Source: Bacteroidota bacterium (GTDB lineage: Bacteria > Bacteroidota > Bacteroidia > Sphingobacteriales > Sphingobacteriaceae). Taken from it: a stretch of DNA of 11,757 nucleotides. The stretch is taken from the NCBI GenBank assembly GCA_013288465.1, contig JABDBT010000067.1:1-11757 (forward strand). The letters are read 5' to 3'. Within the stretch, counting starts at the first letter, position 1; each line of letters begins with the position of its first letter. The notes beneath the pieces are model-generated. The model did no database searches, had not been told where the DNA came from, and worked only from the letters and a program-made list of their open reading frames with translations. Both the position numbers and the translations under genes were made by a program. Positions 5,964-11,757 of the stretch are shown here, piece after piece.

Positions 5964-7718
5964 CTACAATCGTGGCTTCATCGGCTTAACAGGCGCTTCG
6001 AAAGCGTTAGCACCACGCACTTTTAATTTACGACGGTAAACCTTATCCCTAACGGTTACATACATAGTATCAAAATTGGGGCCGCCGAAACAGAGGTTAG
6101 CAGGCATACCTCCACCAGGCATAGGGATAATAGCGTTTACGCGCCCGGCCTGGTCGGCAACCTGGATACCTAAGCGGGTGGCTACATATACACGCCCGGC
6201 AGTATCGCACTTCATACCATCGGGCCAGGCATTGTCTTCGGCATCAGGCGTATAAAGCCAATCGTATTTTTGTTTGTTGGCTAAGGTACCATCGCTTTTT
6301 ACCCGGAATATCCAAACCCAATGCGAAGCCGAGGTAGGTACATATAACTGCGTCTGATCTGGTGTTAAGGCAATCCCGTTAGGGTACTTTAACCCCTCAT
6401 CCACAACAACCTTTTCGCCGTTTGGCCTTATCAAATATATTTTACCGGGGTTTTCTGCACCATCGGGCGCGGTAACATAAATATTGCCATTATGGGCAAC
6501 TACAATATCATTACCGGGGATACCGTCTGCTACCACTTTTACATTATCATTAGCATCATACCTTAAAACCTGGTTGGTGGCAGTTGCAGCGGTATAGCGC
6601 ATACCATCGGGGCCAAAAGCTGTGCCACCGGCCTTTTTTGAATCGATTTTTAATTGAACCAGTTTGCCGTCAAGCCCAACCTTATAAGTTTTTGCGTTGG
6701 GGATATCCTGGTAATAAACTTCGCCCTGCGCATTTGCCGCAGGCCCTTCAGAAAAACCATAACCACGGCCCACCAGTTCCCAGCCTTCGCCGGGTATTAA
6801 AATATCATTCAGGTATGGGTTCTTCGTTTTTTGCAGGGTTACCGGTTGAGGATAATCTTTCCATAACCAGCGCATAGCCGCAGGGAACACCGCTAATGAC
6901 TGTTTGCCATTATGGCCGCCTTCGCCCCAGGCATGCATAACGGGGTTGCCTGCAAATATCAACGACCGCTCCATCATTTGGTTGGCAAACCACCAATCGC
7001 CACCATAAGCGTTTTGGTCGTTACTGCCATCCTGCAAAAATACTTTGATGGGTTTAGTTTCATATTTCCTGATCAATGCCGAATACCGGTCGCCGCCACG
7101 CAACCCTACATAAGTGCCGATGCCCGAGAATACTTTTGAAAACTCATTGGGCCGCTCCCATGCCGCGGTAAACGCCGCAATAGCGCCGCTGCTTTGGCCG
7201 CCAATAGCGCGGTCGTTCCCATTTTTTGATAGGTTGATAGTGCGGCCATCAGACGTTTTTTGTTTTTCTACAGCCGGTAAAAGCTCTTCCAATAAAAAGC
7301 GAGCATAGGCATCGCCTAATCCGTCATACTCAAAACTGCGGTCGTACCGGTCGAGCGCGGCTTTTGGGTCGGCACTAACCATACGCCCCGGCGAAACAAA
7401 GACACCTATAGTAACCGGCATTTCTTTGCTATAGATCAGGTTATCAAACACTACCGGCGCGTTTGCCTGTATGTTATCCTGGTTAATATATACGCAGGCG
7501 GGTTTAGCCGGGTCATACTCGGCAGGGATATAAACCGAATACTCATGCATCTGCCCCGGGAATATTTTTGAGTTTTCGAGCGTAAATTTCAATATCTCGC
7601 CCTTTGGCACCCCGGCACGAACAACCGACGCAGAATCAACCGGGTAGCTTTCTACGGGAGCTTGTGCAAAAAGGACAATCGGCGAGAGAAATAGAAGGAT
7701 GAATGATAATGCTTTCAT
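5964..7718 (-). CDS. Secreted esterase fused to SMP-30/gluconolactonase domain
   Basis: This 584-residue two-domain enzyme probably acts outside the cytoplasm. It begins with a signal peptide (MKALSFILLFLSPIVLFAQA, cleavage near residue 20). Residues about 35-290 are an alpha/beta hydrolase of the Fes/esterase-D type: GQSSG gives nucleophile Ser176, with probable acid Asp230 (FLQDGSND) and His269 (GGHNG). Residues about 305-584 are an SMP-30/gluconolactonase beta-propeller with FSEGPA (Glu324), PNGIALTPD (Asn447) and WPDGM (Asp500) as likely metal ligands. Both active sites look complete, so it may hydrolyse an ester and then a lactone, though the substrate is unknown. The start is placed at 7718 because a frame extending to 7853 only adds translated repeat DNA before the signal peptide. 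It lies downstream of a second esterase on the same strand, probably in one transcript. Confidence 0.9.
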   Translation of the reverse strand: MKALSFILLFLSPIVLFAQAPVESYPVDSASVVRAGVPKGEILKFTLENSKIFPGQMHEYSVYIPAEYDPAKPACVYINQDNIQANAPVVFDNLIYSKEMPVTIGVFVSPGRMVSADPKAALDRYDRSFEYDGLGDAYARFLLEELLPAVEKQKTSDGRTINLSKNGNDRAIGGQSSGAIAAFTAAWERPNEFSKVFSGIGTYVGLRGGDRYSALIRKYETKPIKVFLQDGSNDQNAYGGDWWFANQMMERSLIFAGNPVMHAWGEGGHNGKQSLAVFPAAMRWLWKDYPQPVTLQKTKNPYLNDILIPGEGWELVGRGYGFSEGPAANAQGEVYYQDIPNAKTYKVGLDGKLVQLKIDSKKAGGTAFGPDGMRYTAATATNQVLRYDANDNVKVVADGIPGNDIVVAHNGNIYVTAPDGAENPGKIYLIRPNGEKVVVDEGLKYPNGIALTPDQTQLYVPTSASHWVWIFRVKSDGTLANKQKYDWLYTPDAEDNAWPDGMKCDTAGRVYVATRLGIQVADQAGRVNAIIPMPGGGMPANLCFGGPNFDTMYVTVRDKVYRRKLKVRGANAFEAPVKPMKPRL

Positions 7719-7745
7719 ATCTAATAAATTAGAGTTAAACGGTGT

Positions 7746-7818
7746 TGTCATACTGAGGCCCTCAAAGCATGCGCGATGGCCTTTGCCCGCACACCCTTCG
7801 ACGAGGCTCAGGGTGACA
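7746..7818. repeat. REP-like imperfect inverted repeat between two esterase genes
   Basis: The 73-bp element has ends TGTCATACTGAGGCCCTC (+ strand, from 7746) and TGTCACCCTGAGCCTCGTC (- strand, from 7818), which share TGTCA and CTGAG at the same offsets. It contains TTCGACGAGGCTCAGGGTGA, which resembles the GTCA-CTGAGC-TCGAAG type of palindromic repeat common between genes in many bacteria, from memory. It lies wholly between the genes and would fold into a long hairpin in the joint transcript. Confidence 0.6.
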
Positions 7819-7839
7819 GCCCTTTTTTGTTTTTCTTTT

Positions 7840-8682
7840 TTAAAATATCGCATGCGGATCGGTGTATGCCCAACCCAATGCCTTTAGCATGGTAACGGGC
7901 TTACCGGTTAAATGCGTTACTTTTTCAATCACTATGGTATGCAAGTCGAGGTTGTTATAATCACGCTCGTTTTTTAGTATATCTACCAATTTTTTATTAG
8001 GGACCTTCTGACCCGGCGTTTCCAGTTCGCCAACTTCAATAAACACATGCACGGGCAGCTCCCTGTGTGTTGTAGCGTATTGCTTTTCAATATCAAATAT
8101 CACCCCATTGGCGTATGACAATGCCGGGCTGCCAATCAATATATTTTTAAATAAGGTTGGTTTGGTAAACAGCACGTAAGTACCAAACAAACCACCCATT
8201 GAATAGCCATACAAGGTACGATTGGCGGGGTCTGCCTTATACTTGCTATCAATAAGCGGCATCAGCTCCTTTTCAATAAACCCCAAAAACGCGGGTGCGC
8301 CGCCGCTTTCGGATGATCCGGGAGTGGCTACGGGTGTAAAATCGCGGTTACGTTTATTGCCGGGCGAGCCGATGAGGCCGCCATCGCCAATAGCAACAAC
8401 TATAGGTTCGGGTATATGGTACTGGGCCATCATCAGGCCCAGGTATTCCAACGTTGGCGAAAAATCATTAGCGCCGTCAACTACATACAATACCGGGAAT
8501 TTCTTTTTGGCGGTATCATATCCTGCCGGGAAATGGATATAAATATCATAATCATGCCCCGCAACGGCAGAGTGTATTAAACGGTGTTCGGAATTGGGCA
8601 CGGTTACCAATTCGGTTTGCTGCGCATAGCTTGCCGCCGAATTCATACATAAGCAAAACAGGACAAATGATAAAAGCTTCAT
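7840..8682 (-). CDS. Secreted alpha/beta hydrolase (Fes/esterase-D-type)
   Basis: This 280-residue esterase has a signal peptide (MKLLSFVLFCLCMNSAASYA, cleavage after about residue 20). The mature part opens with the YDIYIHFPAGYD strand typical of the enterochelin-esterase/esterase-D family, followed by FPVLYVVDG. The nucleophile elbow GYSMG places Ser161, with probable acid Glu219 or nearby (VGELE) and His257 (VTHLTG). Similar proteins are annotated as predicted hydrolases of the alpha/beta superfamily; some cleave siderophore or carbohydrate esters. The Bacteroidota use such enzymes outside the cell, but no TonB receptor or glycoside hydrolase is near, so the substrate is open. It is the promoter-proximal gene of a likely pair with the esterase/SMP-30 fusion 121 bp downstream. 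Confidence 0.9.
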   Translation of the reverse strand: MKLLSFVLFCLCMNSAASYAQQTELVTVPNSEHRLIHSAVAGHDYDIYIHFPAGYDTAKKKFPVLYVVDGANDFSPTLEYLGLMMAQYHIPEPIVVAIGDGGLIGSPGNKRNRDFTPVATPGSSESGGAPAFLGFIEKELMPLIDSKYKADPANRTLYGYSMGGLFGTYVLFTKPTLFKNILIGSPALSYANGVIFDIEKQYATTHRELPVHVFIEVGELETPGQKVPNKKLVDILKNERDYNNLDLHTIVIEKVTHLTGKPVTMLKALGWAYTDPHAIF

Positions 8683-8708
8683 AAAAGGTTTGCAGCAGAT
8701 TTATGAAG

Positions 8709-8740
8709 CTAATATAGATTTAATTTGGGATTTTATGCAA
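8709..8740 (-). promoter_or_regulatory. Weak candidate promoter of the esterase pair
   Basis: On the minus strand TTG (8740-8738) is followed after 21 bp by TATATTAG (8716-8709), one mismatch from TAnnTTTG. Transcription would start near 8703, about 20 nt before the esterase ATG. The imperfect -7 box makes this tentative. Confidence 0.28.
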
Positions 8741-8748
8741 TCGATTGT

Positions 8749-8787
8749 CAATGACATAGGGGTGTTATTATTACCCCTATGTCATTG
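8749..8787. repeat. 15-bp perfect stem-loop downstream of the SPFH gene
   Basis: CAATGACATAGGGGT (8749-8763) and ACCCCTATGTCATTG (8773-8787) are exact reverse complements around a 9-nt AT-rich loop. It lies about 80 bp beyond the SPFH stop and upstream of the esterase promoter. It could insulate the two minus-strand operons, but no T-tract follows on that strand, so it may equally be a dispersed palindromic repeat. Confidence 0.55.
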
Positions 8788-8818
8788 CGGTTAAAACAGG
8801 TACGGTTAAGCTAAAATC

Positions 8819-8857
8819 AATTCGTGAAATTCGTCTTAATTCGAAAAGGTTCGTGTT
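8819..8857. repeat. Degenerate AATTCGT tandem repeat
   Basis: Four units follow each other: AATTCGTGA, AATTCGTCTT, AATTCGAAAA and GGTTCGTGTT, with a period of 9-10 bp. The array ends 8 bp before the SPFH stop codon (minus-strand gene), so it would lie in the 3' untranslated region of that operon. It is too short and degenerate for a CRISPR or origin iteron array. Confidence 0.5.
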
Positions 8858-8865
8858 AACTCAAA

Positions 8866-9768
8866 TTACTTATCACTCACCATAATCGGATTACCTTTGC
8901 CGCCCATAATAATGATCTTGGTATTTGGCGATAGCGCAATTTCTTTTTGTGCTTTAATAGCTTCGTACTGTAGTTGTTTATCAGACAAACCGGTTGAAAG
9001 TATCTTTTGATAATCAGCTATACCCTGTGCTTCCACGCGTTTACGGTCGGCTTCCTGGCGTTCTTTTTGAAGTACAAACTGCATTTTTTGCGCATCCTGC
9101 TCAGCTTGTATCTTTGATTCGATACTGGCGCGAACTGTGGCCGGTAAGCTAATGTTACGTACTAATATTTGCTGCACTTCCAGGCCGTTTTTAGCAAAAT
9201 TATCAGTGATGGTTTTGTTTATTTTATATTGAAACTCCTGTCTTTTGGTAGAATACAGATCAACGGCAGCATAATTAACCGCGTTATCACGGATGGCGGT
9301 ACGCGTAATTGGACGAACGATCTTATCCTGATAATCTTCGCCAATATTTTGAAGGATATAAGGCGCTTTTGCAGGATTAACGGTGTACAATACCGAAAGG
9401 TCAATAGTTACCTCCAAACCATCAGACGATAATACCTTTATCGCGTCATCGCCCTCAACCTGGCCTTCGCCGCTTTTGGCGCTCATGGTATAGTTTTGCG
9501 TTTGGATGTTAAACGTAGTAACCTCAACAGCCGGGTTAATAAAGTGGGGGCCGCTTTCAAGCACATTGTCCTGCACCTTACCCAACAGGGTTTGCACGCC
9601 AACTTTACCGGGATCAATTATTTTGAACGAAGAAAGAATTAAACCTATTACCACAAAAATTATCCCTACGGTGGTAACCAATTTGCCGAAGCGGTTTCCC
9701 GGTTCGGGCGAGCGTTTGAGCACCATACCTACAATAAGTACAATTACTCCTAAAATTGCGATAAGCAT
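8866..9768 (-). CDS. SPFH/band-7 (prohibitin-like) membrane protein
   Basis: This 300-residue protein belongs to the stomatin/prohibitin/flotillin/HflK-C superfamily, membrane scaffolds that form large ring assemblies and often influence membrane proteases or lipid domains. Two hydrophobic helices lie at residues 1-17 and 31-47. The band-7 domain covers about 48-220 (DPGKVGVQTLLGKVQ, then VLSSDGLEVTIDLSVLYTV and IVRPITRTAIRD, a prohibitin-like stretch). A charged, Gln-, Glu- and Lys-rich coiled coil follows (about 215-275; SKIQAEQDAQKMQFVLQKER), and the C-terminus PNTKIIIMGGKGNP is typical of prohibitin-like bacterial members. It is last in an operon with a rhodanese and a small membrane protein, 18 bp after the latter. 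Confidence 0.92.
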   Translation of the reverse strand: MLIAILGVIVLIVGMVLKRSPEPGNRFGKLVTTVGIIFVVIGLILSSFKIIDPGKVGVQTLLGKVQDNVLESGPHFINPAVEVTTFNIQTQNYTMSAKSGEGQVEGDDAIKVLSSDGLEVTIDLSVLYTVNPAKAPYILQNIGEDYQDKIVRPITRTAIRDNAVNYAAVDLYSTKRQEFQYKINKTITDNFAKNGLEVQQILVRNISLPATVRASIESKIQAEQDAQKMQFVLQKERQEADRKRVEAQGIADYQKILSTGLSDKQLQYEAIKAQKEIALSPNTKIIIMGGKGNPIMVSDK

Positions 9769-9786
9769 AATTTTTTTAAGTTTAAA

Positions 9787-9972
9787 TTAGGGTTTATTAG
9801 TGTTTTTTATTCCTTTGATCAATCTTATTTTTAACGCTACAAATATTGCAGCGCCAAATGCCCCCGCCAGTACAAATTCATACTGTTTGTAGCTGAAGCC
9901 AAAGTATATACCCATTAGACATACAAAAAGGCCAATGTTACAAAGAAAATTGAGCGCCGCCTTTTTCCACAT
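9787..9972 (-). CDS. Small two-helix membrane protein, DUF6358-like
   Basis: This 61-residue protein is mostly two transmembrane helices (about 6-25 and 30-49) joined by a short polar turn (YKQYE), with a basic tail (KIRLIKGIKNTNKP) that should face the cytoplasm. From memory it resembles proteins of Sphingobacteriaceae annotated as DUF6358, of unknown function; that name is not certain. Its start lies one base after the rhodanese stop and it ends 18 bp before the SPFH ATG, so the three genes must be co-transcribed. The conserved position next to a membrane scaffold protein hints that it could associate with it, which is inference only. Confidence 0.75.
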   Translation of the reverse strand: MWKKAALNFLCNIGLFVCLMGIYFGFSYKQYEFVLAGAFGAAIFVALKIRLIKGIKNTNKP

Positions 9973-9973
9973 G

Positions 9974-10288
9974 TTAATATACGCTCATGGTGGGGTCAAT
10001 ATCTGCCGCCCAGGCCAATATGCCGCCCTGAAGGTTATATAGGTTGGTAAACCCACGTTGCTCTAACTGCATTATAGCCGCGGCACTGCGCTTGCCGCTG
10101 CGGCACATGATCACAACCGGCTTGCTTTTCTCAACTTTATCAGCCTCAATTAAAATGCCGCCAAGCGGTATCAATAAGCCGCCAATGTTTGATGTTTCAT
10201 ATTCAAAATCTTCCCTGACATCTATCAGTTGAAAATCTTCGTTATTATCCATTTTTTCTTTTAGTTCCTGTACGCTTATTTCTTTCAT
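9974..10288 (-). CDS. Rhodanese-like domain protein
   Basis: This 104-residue single-domain protein is a cytoplasmic rhodanese-type sulfurtransferase. The fold begins with SVQELKEKMD and LIDVREDFEYETSNIGG, and the active-site loop CRSGKR (62-67) carries Cys62, which would hold the persulfide. The loop has six residues, as in true sulfurtransferases and not phosphatase-like relatives. GFTNLYNLQGGILAWAAD is the usual C-terminal signature. Length is typical for a GlpE/PspE-size domain. There is no signal peptide. It is the first gene of the operon with the small membrane protein and the SPFH protein, preceded by a clear -7 element. The sulfur donor and acceptor are unknown. Confidence 0.93.
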   Translation of the reverse strand: MKEISVQELKEKMDNNEDFQLIDVREDFEYETSNIGGLLIPLGGILIEADKVEKSKPVVIMCRSGKRSAAAIMQLEQRGFTNLYNLQGGILAWAADIDPTMSVY

Positions 10289-10307
10289 GTTGTTAAAAAT
10301 TATTGAT

Positions 10308-10315
10308 CAAATGTA
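10308..10315 (-). promoter_or_regulatory. -7 promoter element of the rhodanese operon
   Basis: Read on the minus strand, 10315-10308 is TACATTTG, an exact TAnnTTTG match. Transcription should begin near 10301-10304, about 15 nt before the rhodanese ATG. No convincing -33 TTTG lies at 19-21 bp upstream. Confidence 0.5.
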
Positions 10316-10408
10316 GCTTTTTTTATAGTAATAGATAGTCCTAAGCCCTCCTTTAAATCTCTAGGAGATTACCTTAAAACCCTGTCGCTGTTTTTACCCT
10401 ATCCTCCT

Positions 10409-10431
10409 CCTTTCCCTAAATTAGGGAAAGG
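10409..10431. repeat. 23-bp perfect palindrome CCTTTCCCTAA/TTAGGGAAAGG
   Basis: The arms CCTTTCCCTAA (10409-10419) and TTAGGGAAAGG (10421-10431) pair perfectly around a single A. It stands alone in the intergenic region, about 94 bp upstream of the rhodanese -7 element, with no T-tract on either side. It could be a protein-binding site or a dispersed repeat. Confidence 0.5.
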
Positions 10432-10552
10432 CATCGCACAAAGCCCGCACGTTACCCATTTTTAAACTAAAGACATCGCCAAAACACCCCAGAACTCTTA
10501 AAAGTCGTTCGCGCTTTAAATCTCTTAATAAGTGAGATTGGGTTGAGGGTCT

Positions 10553-10583
10553 ATTTCGTCCCTGATAATACCCATTTCGTCCC
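10553..10583. promoter_or_regulatory. Pair of ATTTCGTCCC direct repeats, 21 bp apart
   Basis: ATTTCGTCCC occurs identically at 10553-10562 and 10574-10583, separated by 11 bp, so both copies lie on the same face of the helix two turns apart. This geometry resembles binding sites of LytTR-type response regulators, which are common in Bacteroidota. The site is about 160 bp upstream of the DUF4407 start. The regulator assignment is inference. Confidence 0.4.
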
Positions 10584-10649
10584 ATAAATCCGTTCAACTA
10601 AAAAGTTTGTTCGTTTTTTGTAACATTAAGGGCCCGTAGGCGTTTATAT

Positions 10650-10730
10650 ATGGGTTGATTAAGTTGATTTGTGAGTGGTTGATTAGTTGAAACGTAATCA
10701 ACCTAATCCAACTCAATCAACCATTCAACT
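10650..10730. repeat. Imperfect inverted repeat made of GTTGATT units
   Basis: The left arm (10650-10685) repeats GTTGATT with variations; the right arm (10695-10730) carries the complementary AATCAAC units. The best core is GGTTGATTA (10677-10685) against TAATCAACC (10695-10703), with loop GTTGAAACG. It ends 11 bp before the DUF4407 ATG, so it lies in the leader and would form a large hairpin just ahead of translation. Confidence 0.55.
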
Positions 10731-10741
10731 AAAAAATACAA

Positions 10742-11757
10742 ATGAGAAAAATTACCCGCTTCTTTTGGTTCTGTTCGGGAGCGCATATTGAGACTTTAAA
10801 AAAATACCCTATTGAGCATAATAAATATGTAGGTATAGGTGCTACCATATTCTTTACGGCGCTGTTCGCGTCGCTTTCGGGCGGATATTCTATGTACTTT
10901 GTTTTTAGCGGCAGCGCTTTCGCGGTGGGTTTTGCTATTTTATTCGGGCTGATATGGGGCACGGCCATTTTTAATATGGACCGCTACATTGTATCGAGCA
11001 TCAACAAAGAAGGCACTACTAACCAGCAGATATTACAGGCTTCGCCGCGTATTTTGCTGGCCATTATGATCGGCATTGTTATTTCGCGCCCATTGGAGCT
11101 AAAGATATTTGATAAAGAGATTCGCCAAAAATTAAAAACAGCCTATCTTAAAGGGCAGCACAGCAAAATAGATACCCTGGAAAAAACTTACCGCGAAAAG
11201 TACGCCATGGAATTAGGTAAATCGAGCGACCTGAAAAAGGAGAAAGATTCGCTTGAAAAAGATATTAACCGCACACGTTTCCAGTTAAACCAGGAGGTTT
11301 TTGGTGATAAAACCAATCAAACCTCGGGCATCGTAGGGTACGGCACTTATGCCAAACAAAAGCAAACCGTTTTACAGGAAAAAGAGGACCGTTTAAAAAC
11401 AGTTACCGCTGATGCCGGCAAGATGGACGATTACCTGGGGCAGCGTAAAGGCTTTGAAGGTGTAAATGATGTGAAACTGTTTAGCGAACACCAGTTAGAC
11501 AGCCTTTCGAACGTGGCCGGTTTTGCCGACCGTAACTGGGCGTTGGGGCAACTTACCTATAATGAAAATGGCACGCGCGACCTGGATACTTATCTCGCTA
11601 TATCCTTTATAGGCTACCTGTTCATTTTATTTGAATGCCTGCCGGTATTTGTAAAACTGATGTCGCCGAAAGGGCCTTATGATGTGGCCATCAGCAAGCT
11701 TTCAGAAGCAAACATCCACTATGCCGAACGCGACAAGGAACGGGATATTAATGTAAC
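10742..11757 (+). CDS. DUF4407 membrane protein, 3'-truncated by window edge
   Basis: The frame opens at ATG 10742 and stays open to the window end, giving 338 residues without a stop. The product fits DUF4407, membrane proteins of unknown function found largely in Bacteroidota and Actinobacteria. The N-terminus shows the family pattern RFFWFCSGAHIETLKKYP, then helices at about 31-48 and 56-78. The motif WGTAIFNMDRYIVSSINKE (72-90) is the strongest signature. A third helix lies at 103-118, and a long charged region with coiled-coil character (about 120-235) leads to a fourth helix at 285-305. The gene has no match on the opposite strand. An A-rich stretch (AAAAAATACAA) precedes the ATG. It follows the GTTGATT inverted repeat directly. 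Confidence 0.88.
   Translation, partial: MRKITRFFWFCSGAHIETLKKYPIEHNKYVGIGATIFFTALFASLSGGYSMYFVFSGSAFAVGFAILFGLIWGTAIFNMDRYIVSSINKEGTTNQQILQASPRILLAIMIGIVISRPLELKIFDKEIRQKLKTAYLKGQHSKIDTLEKTYREKYAMELGKSSDLKKEKDSLEKDINRTRFQLNQEVFGDKTNQTSGIVGYGTYAKQKQTVLQEKEDRLKTVTADAGKMDDYLGQRKGFEGVNDVKLFSEHQLDSLSNVAGFADRNWALGQLTYNENGTRDLDTYLAISFIGYLFILFECLPVFVKLMSPKGPYDVAISKLSEANIHYAERDKERDINV

Larger units (their letters stand above)
10316..10741. other. Gene-free, repeat-rich intergenic region
   Basis: This 426-bp stretch between the divergent rhodanese and DUF4407 genes has no supportable gene. It holds several small inverted repeats: ATCTC-TAG-GAGAT around 10358, a 23-bp palindrome at 10409-10431, AATCTC/GAGATT at 10519-10539, the ATTTCGTCCC direct repeat at 10553-10583 and the TTGATT inverted repeat at 10650-10730. 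A poor promoter candidate for the DUF4407 gene is TATATATG at 10645-10652, with TTTG at 10617-10620 (spacer 24, one mismatch in the -7 box). Confidence 0.6.

Noticed and set aside
6584..7308. Plus-strand frames opposite the esterase/SMP-30 gene
   Set aside because: Their products show no domain or signal and mirror a strongly supported gene on the other strand.
7808..7826. Plus-strand terminator AGGG-loop-CCCT followed by T6
   Set aside because: No plus-strand gene ends here and the stem is only 4 bp; the sequence is the edge of the 7746-7818 repeat.
7719..7853. N-terminal extension of the esterase/SMP-30 protein to 7853
   Set aside because: The extension translates a REP-like repeat, overlaps the end of the upstream gene and would place the signal peptide inside the protein; ATG 7718 begins directly with the signal peptide.
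8222..8542. 106-codon plus-strand frame opposite the esterase
   Set aside because: It is antisense to a well-supported hydrolase with its catalytic motif in the same stretch, and has no recognisable features.
8819..8857. CRISPR array or origin iterons
   Set aside because: Units are 9-10 bp, degenerate and without spacers; no cas or replication gene is near.
9169..9790. Plus-strand frames opposite the SPFH gene
   Set aside because: These are shadows of the band-7 coding region, with low-complexity hydrophobic products and no start context.
10729..10968. 79-codon minus-strand frame at the right-hand intergenic edge
   Set aside because: It is the antisense of the DUF4407 N-terminus, whose conserved motifs are clear on the plus strand.

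Overview
The window looks like a chromosomal segment of a Bacteroidota bacterium, most likely Sphingobacteriaceae (Mucilaginibacter or Pedobacter-like). Three things point there. Several genes are preceded by the Bacteroidota -7 promoter element TAnnTTTG (TACCTTTG twice, TACATTTG, TATATTTG). Translation starts follow A-rich stretches without Shine-Dalgarno sequences. The protein families (DUF983, DUF4407, a DUF6358-like small membrane protein, a PAS kinase with a SHNLRAP H-box) are typical of that group. The genus is an inference; no rRNA or tRNA is present to confirm it.

Left part (1-3001): a 5'-truncated Crp/Fnr-type regulator runs off the left edge and overlaps tail to tail, by four bases, with a SIMPL/DUF541 protein on the minus strand. 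A soluble PAS-domain histidine kinase with no adjacent response regulator follows, then a small acidic, probably disordered protein.

Peroxide-defence block (about 3099-4419): a 2-Cys peroxiredoxin of the AhpC type is followed by an AhpD-like disulfide reductase, the same pairing as in mycobacteria. Upstream is a promoter and a 15-bp palindrome that fits the OxyR half-site pattern. A 33-bp perfect palindrome lies between the two genes and may tune their relative expression.

AraC block (4460-5879): an AraC-family regulator with a promoter so close to the ATG that the mRNA should be nearly leaderless. Its 3' end overlaps a DUF983 zinc-ribbon membrane protein.

Minus-strand block (5964-10315): a secreted esterase fused to an SMP-30/gluconolactonase domain, with a second secreted esterase upstream of it, suggest extracytoplasmic breakdown of esters or lactones, substrate unknown. 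Further upstream, a rhodanese protein, a small two-helix membrane protein and an SPFH/band-7 protein form a tight three-gene operon.

Right end (10316-11757): a 426-bp gene-free region rich in inverted and direct repeats precedes a DUF4407 membrane protein that runs off the right edge.

No mobile element, CRISPR array or RNA gene is visible, and I see no clear new multi-gene system. The most notable points are the candidate OxyR-like operator, the AhpD active site with Met where mycobacterial AhpD has His, the esterase/SMP-30 fusion, the nearly leaderless araC, and the variety of palindromic intergenic elements.
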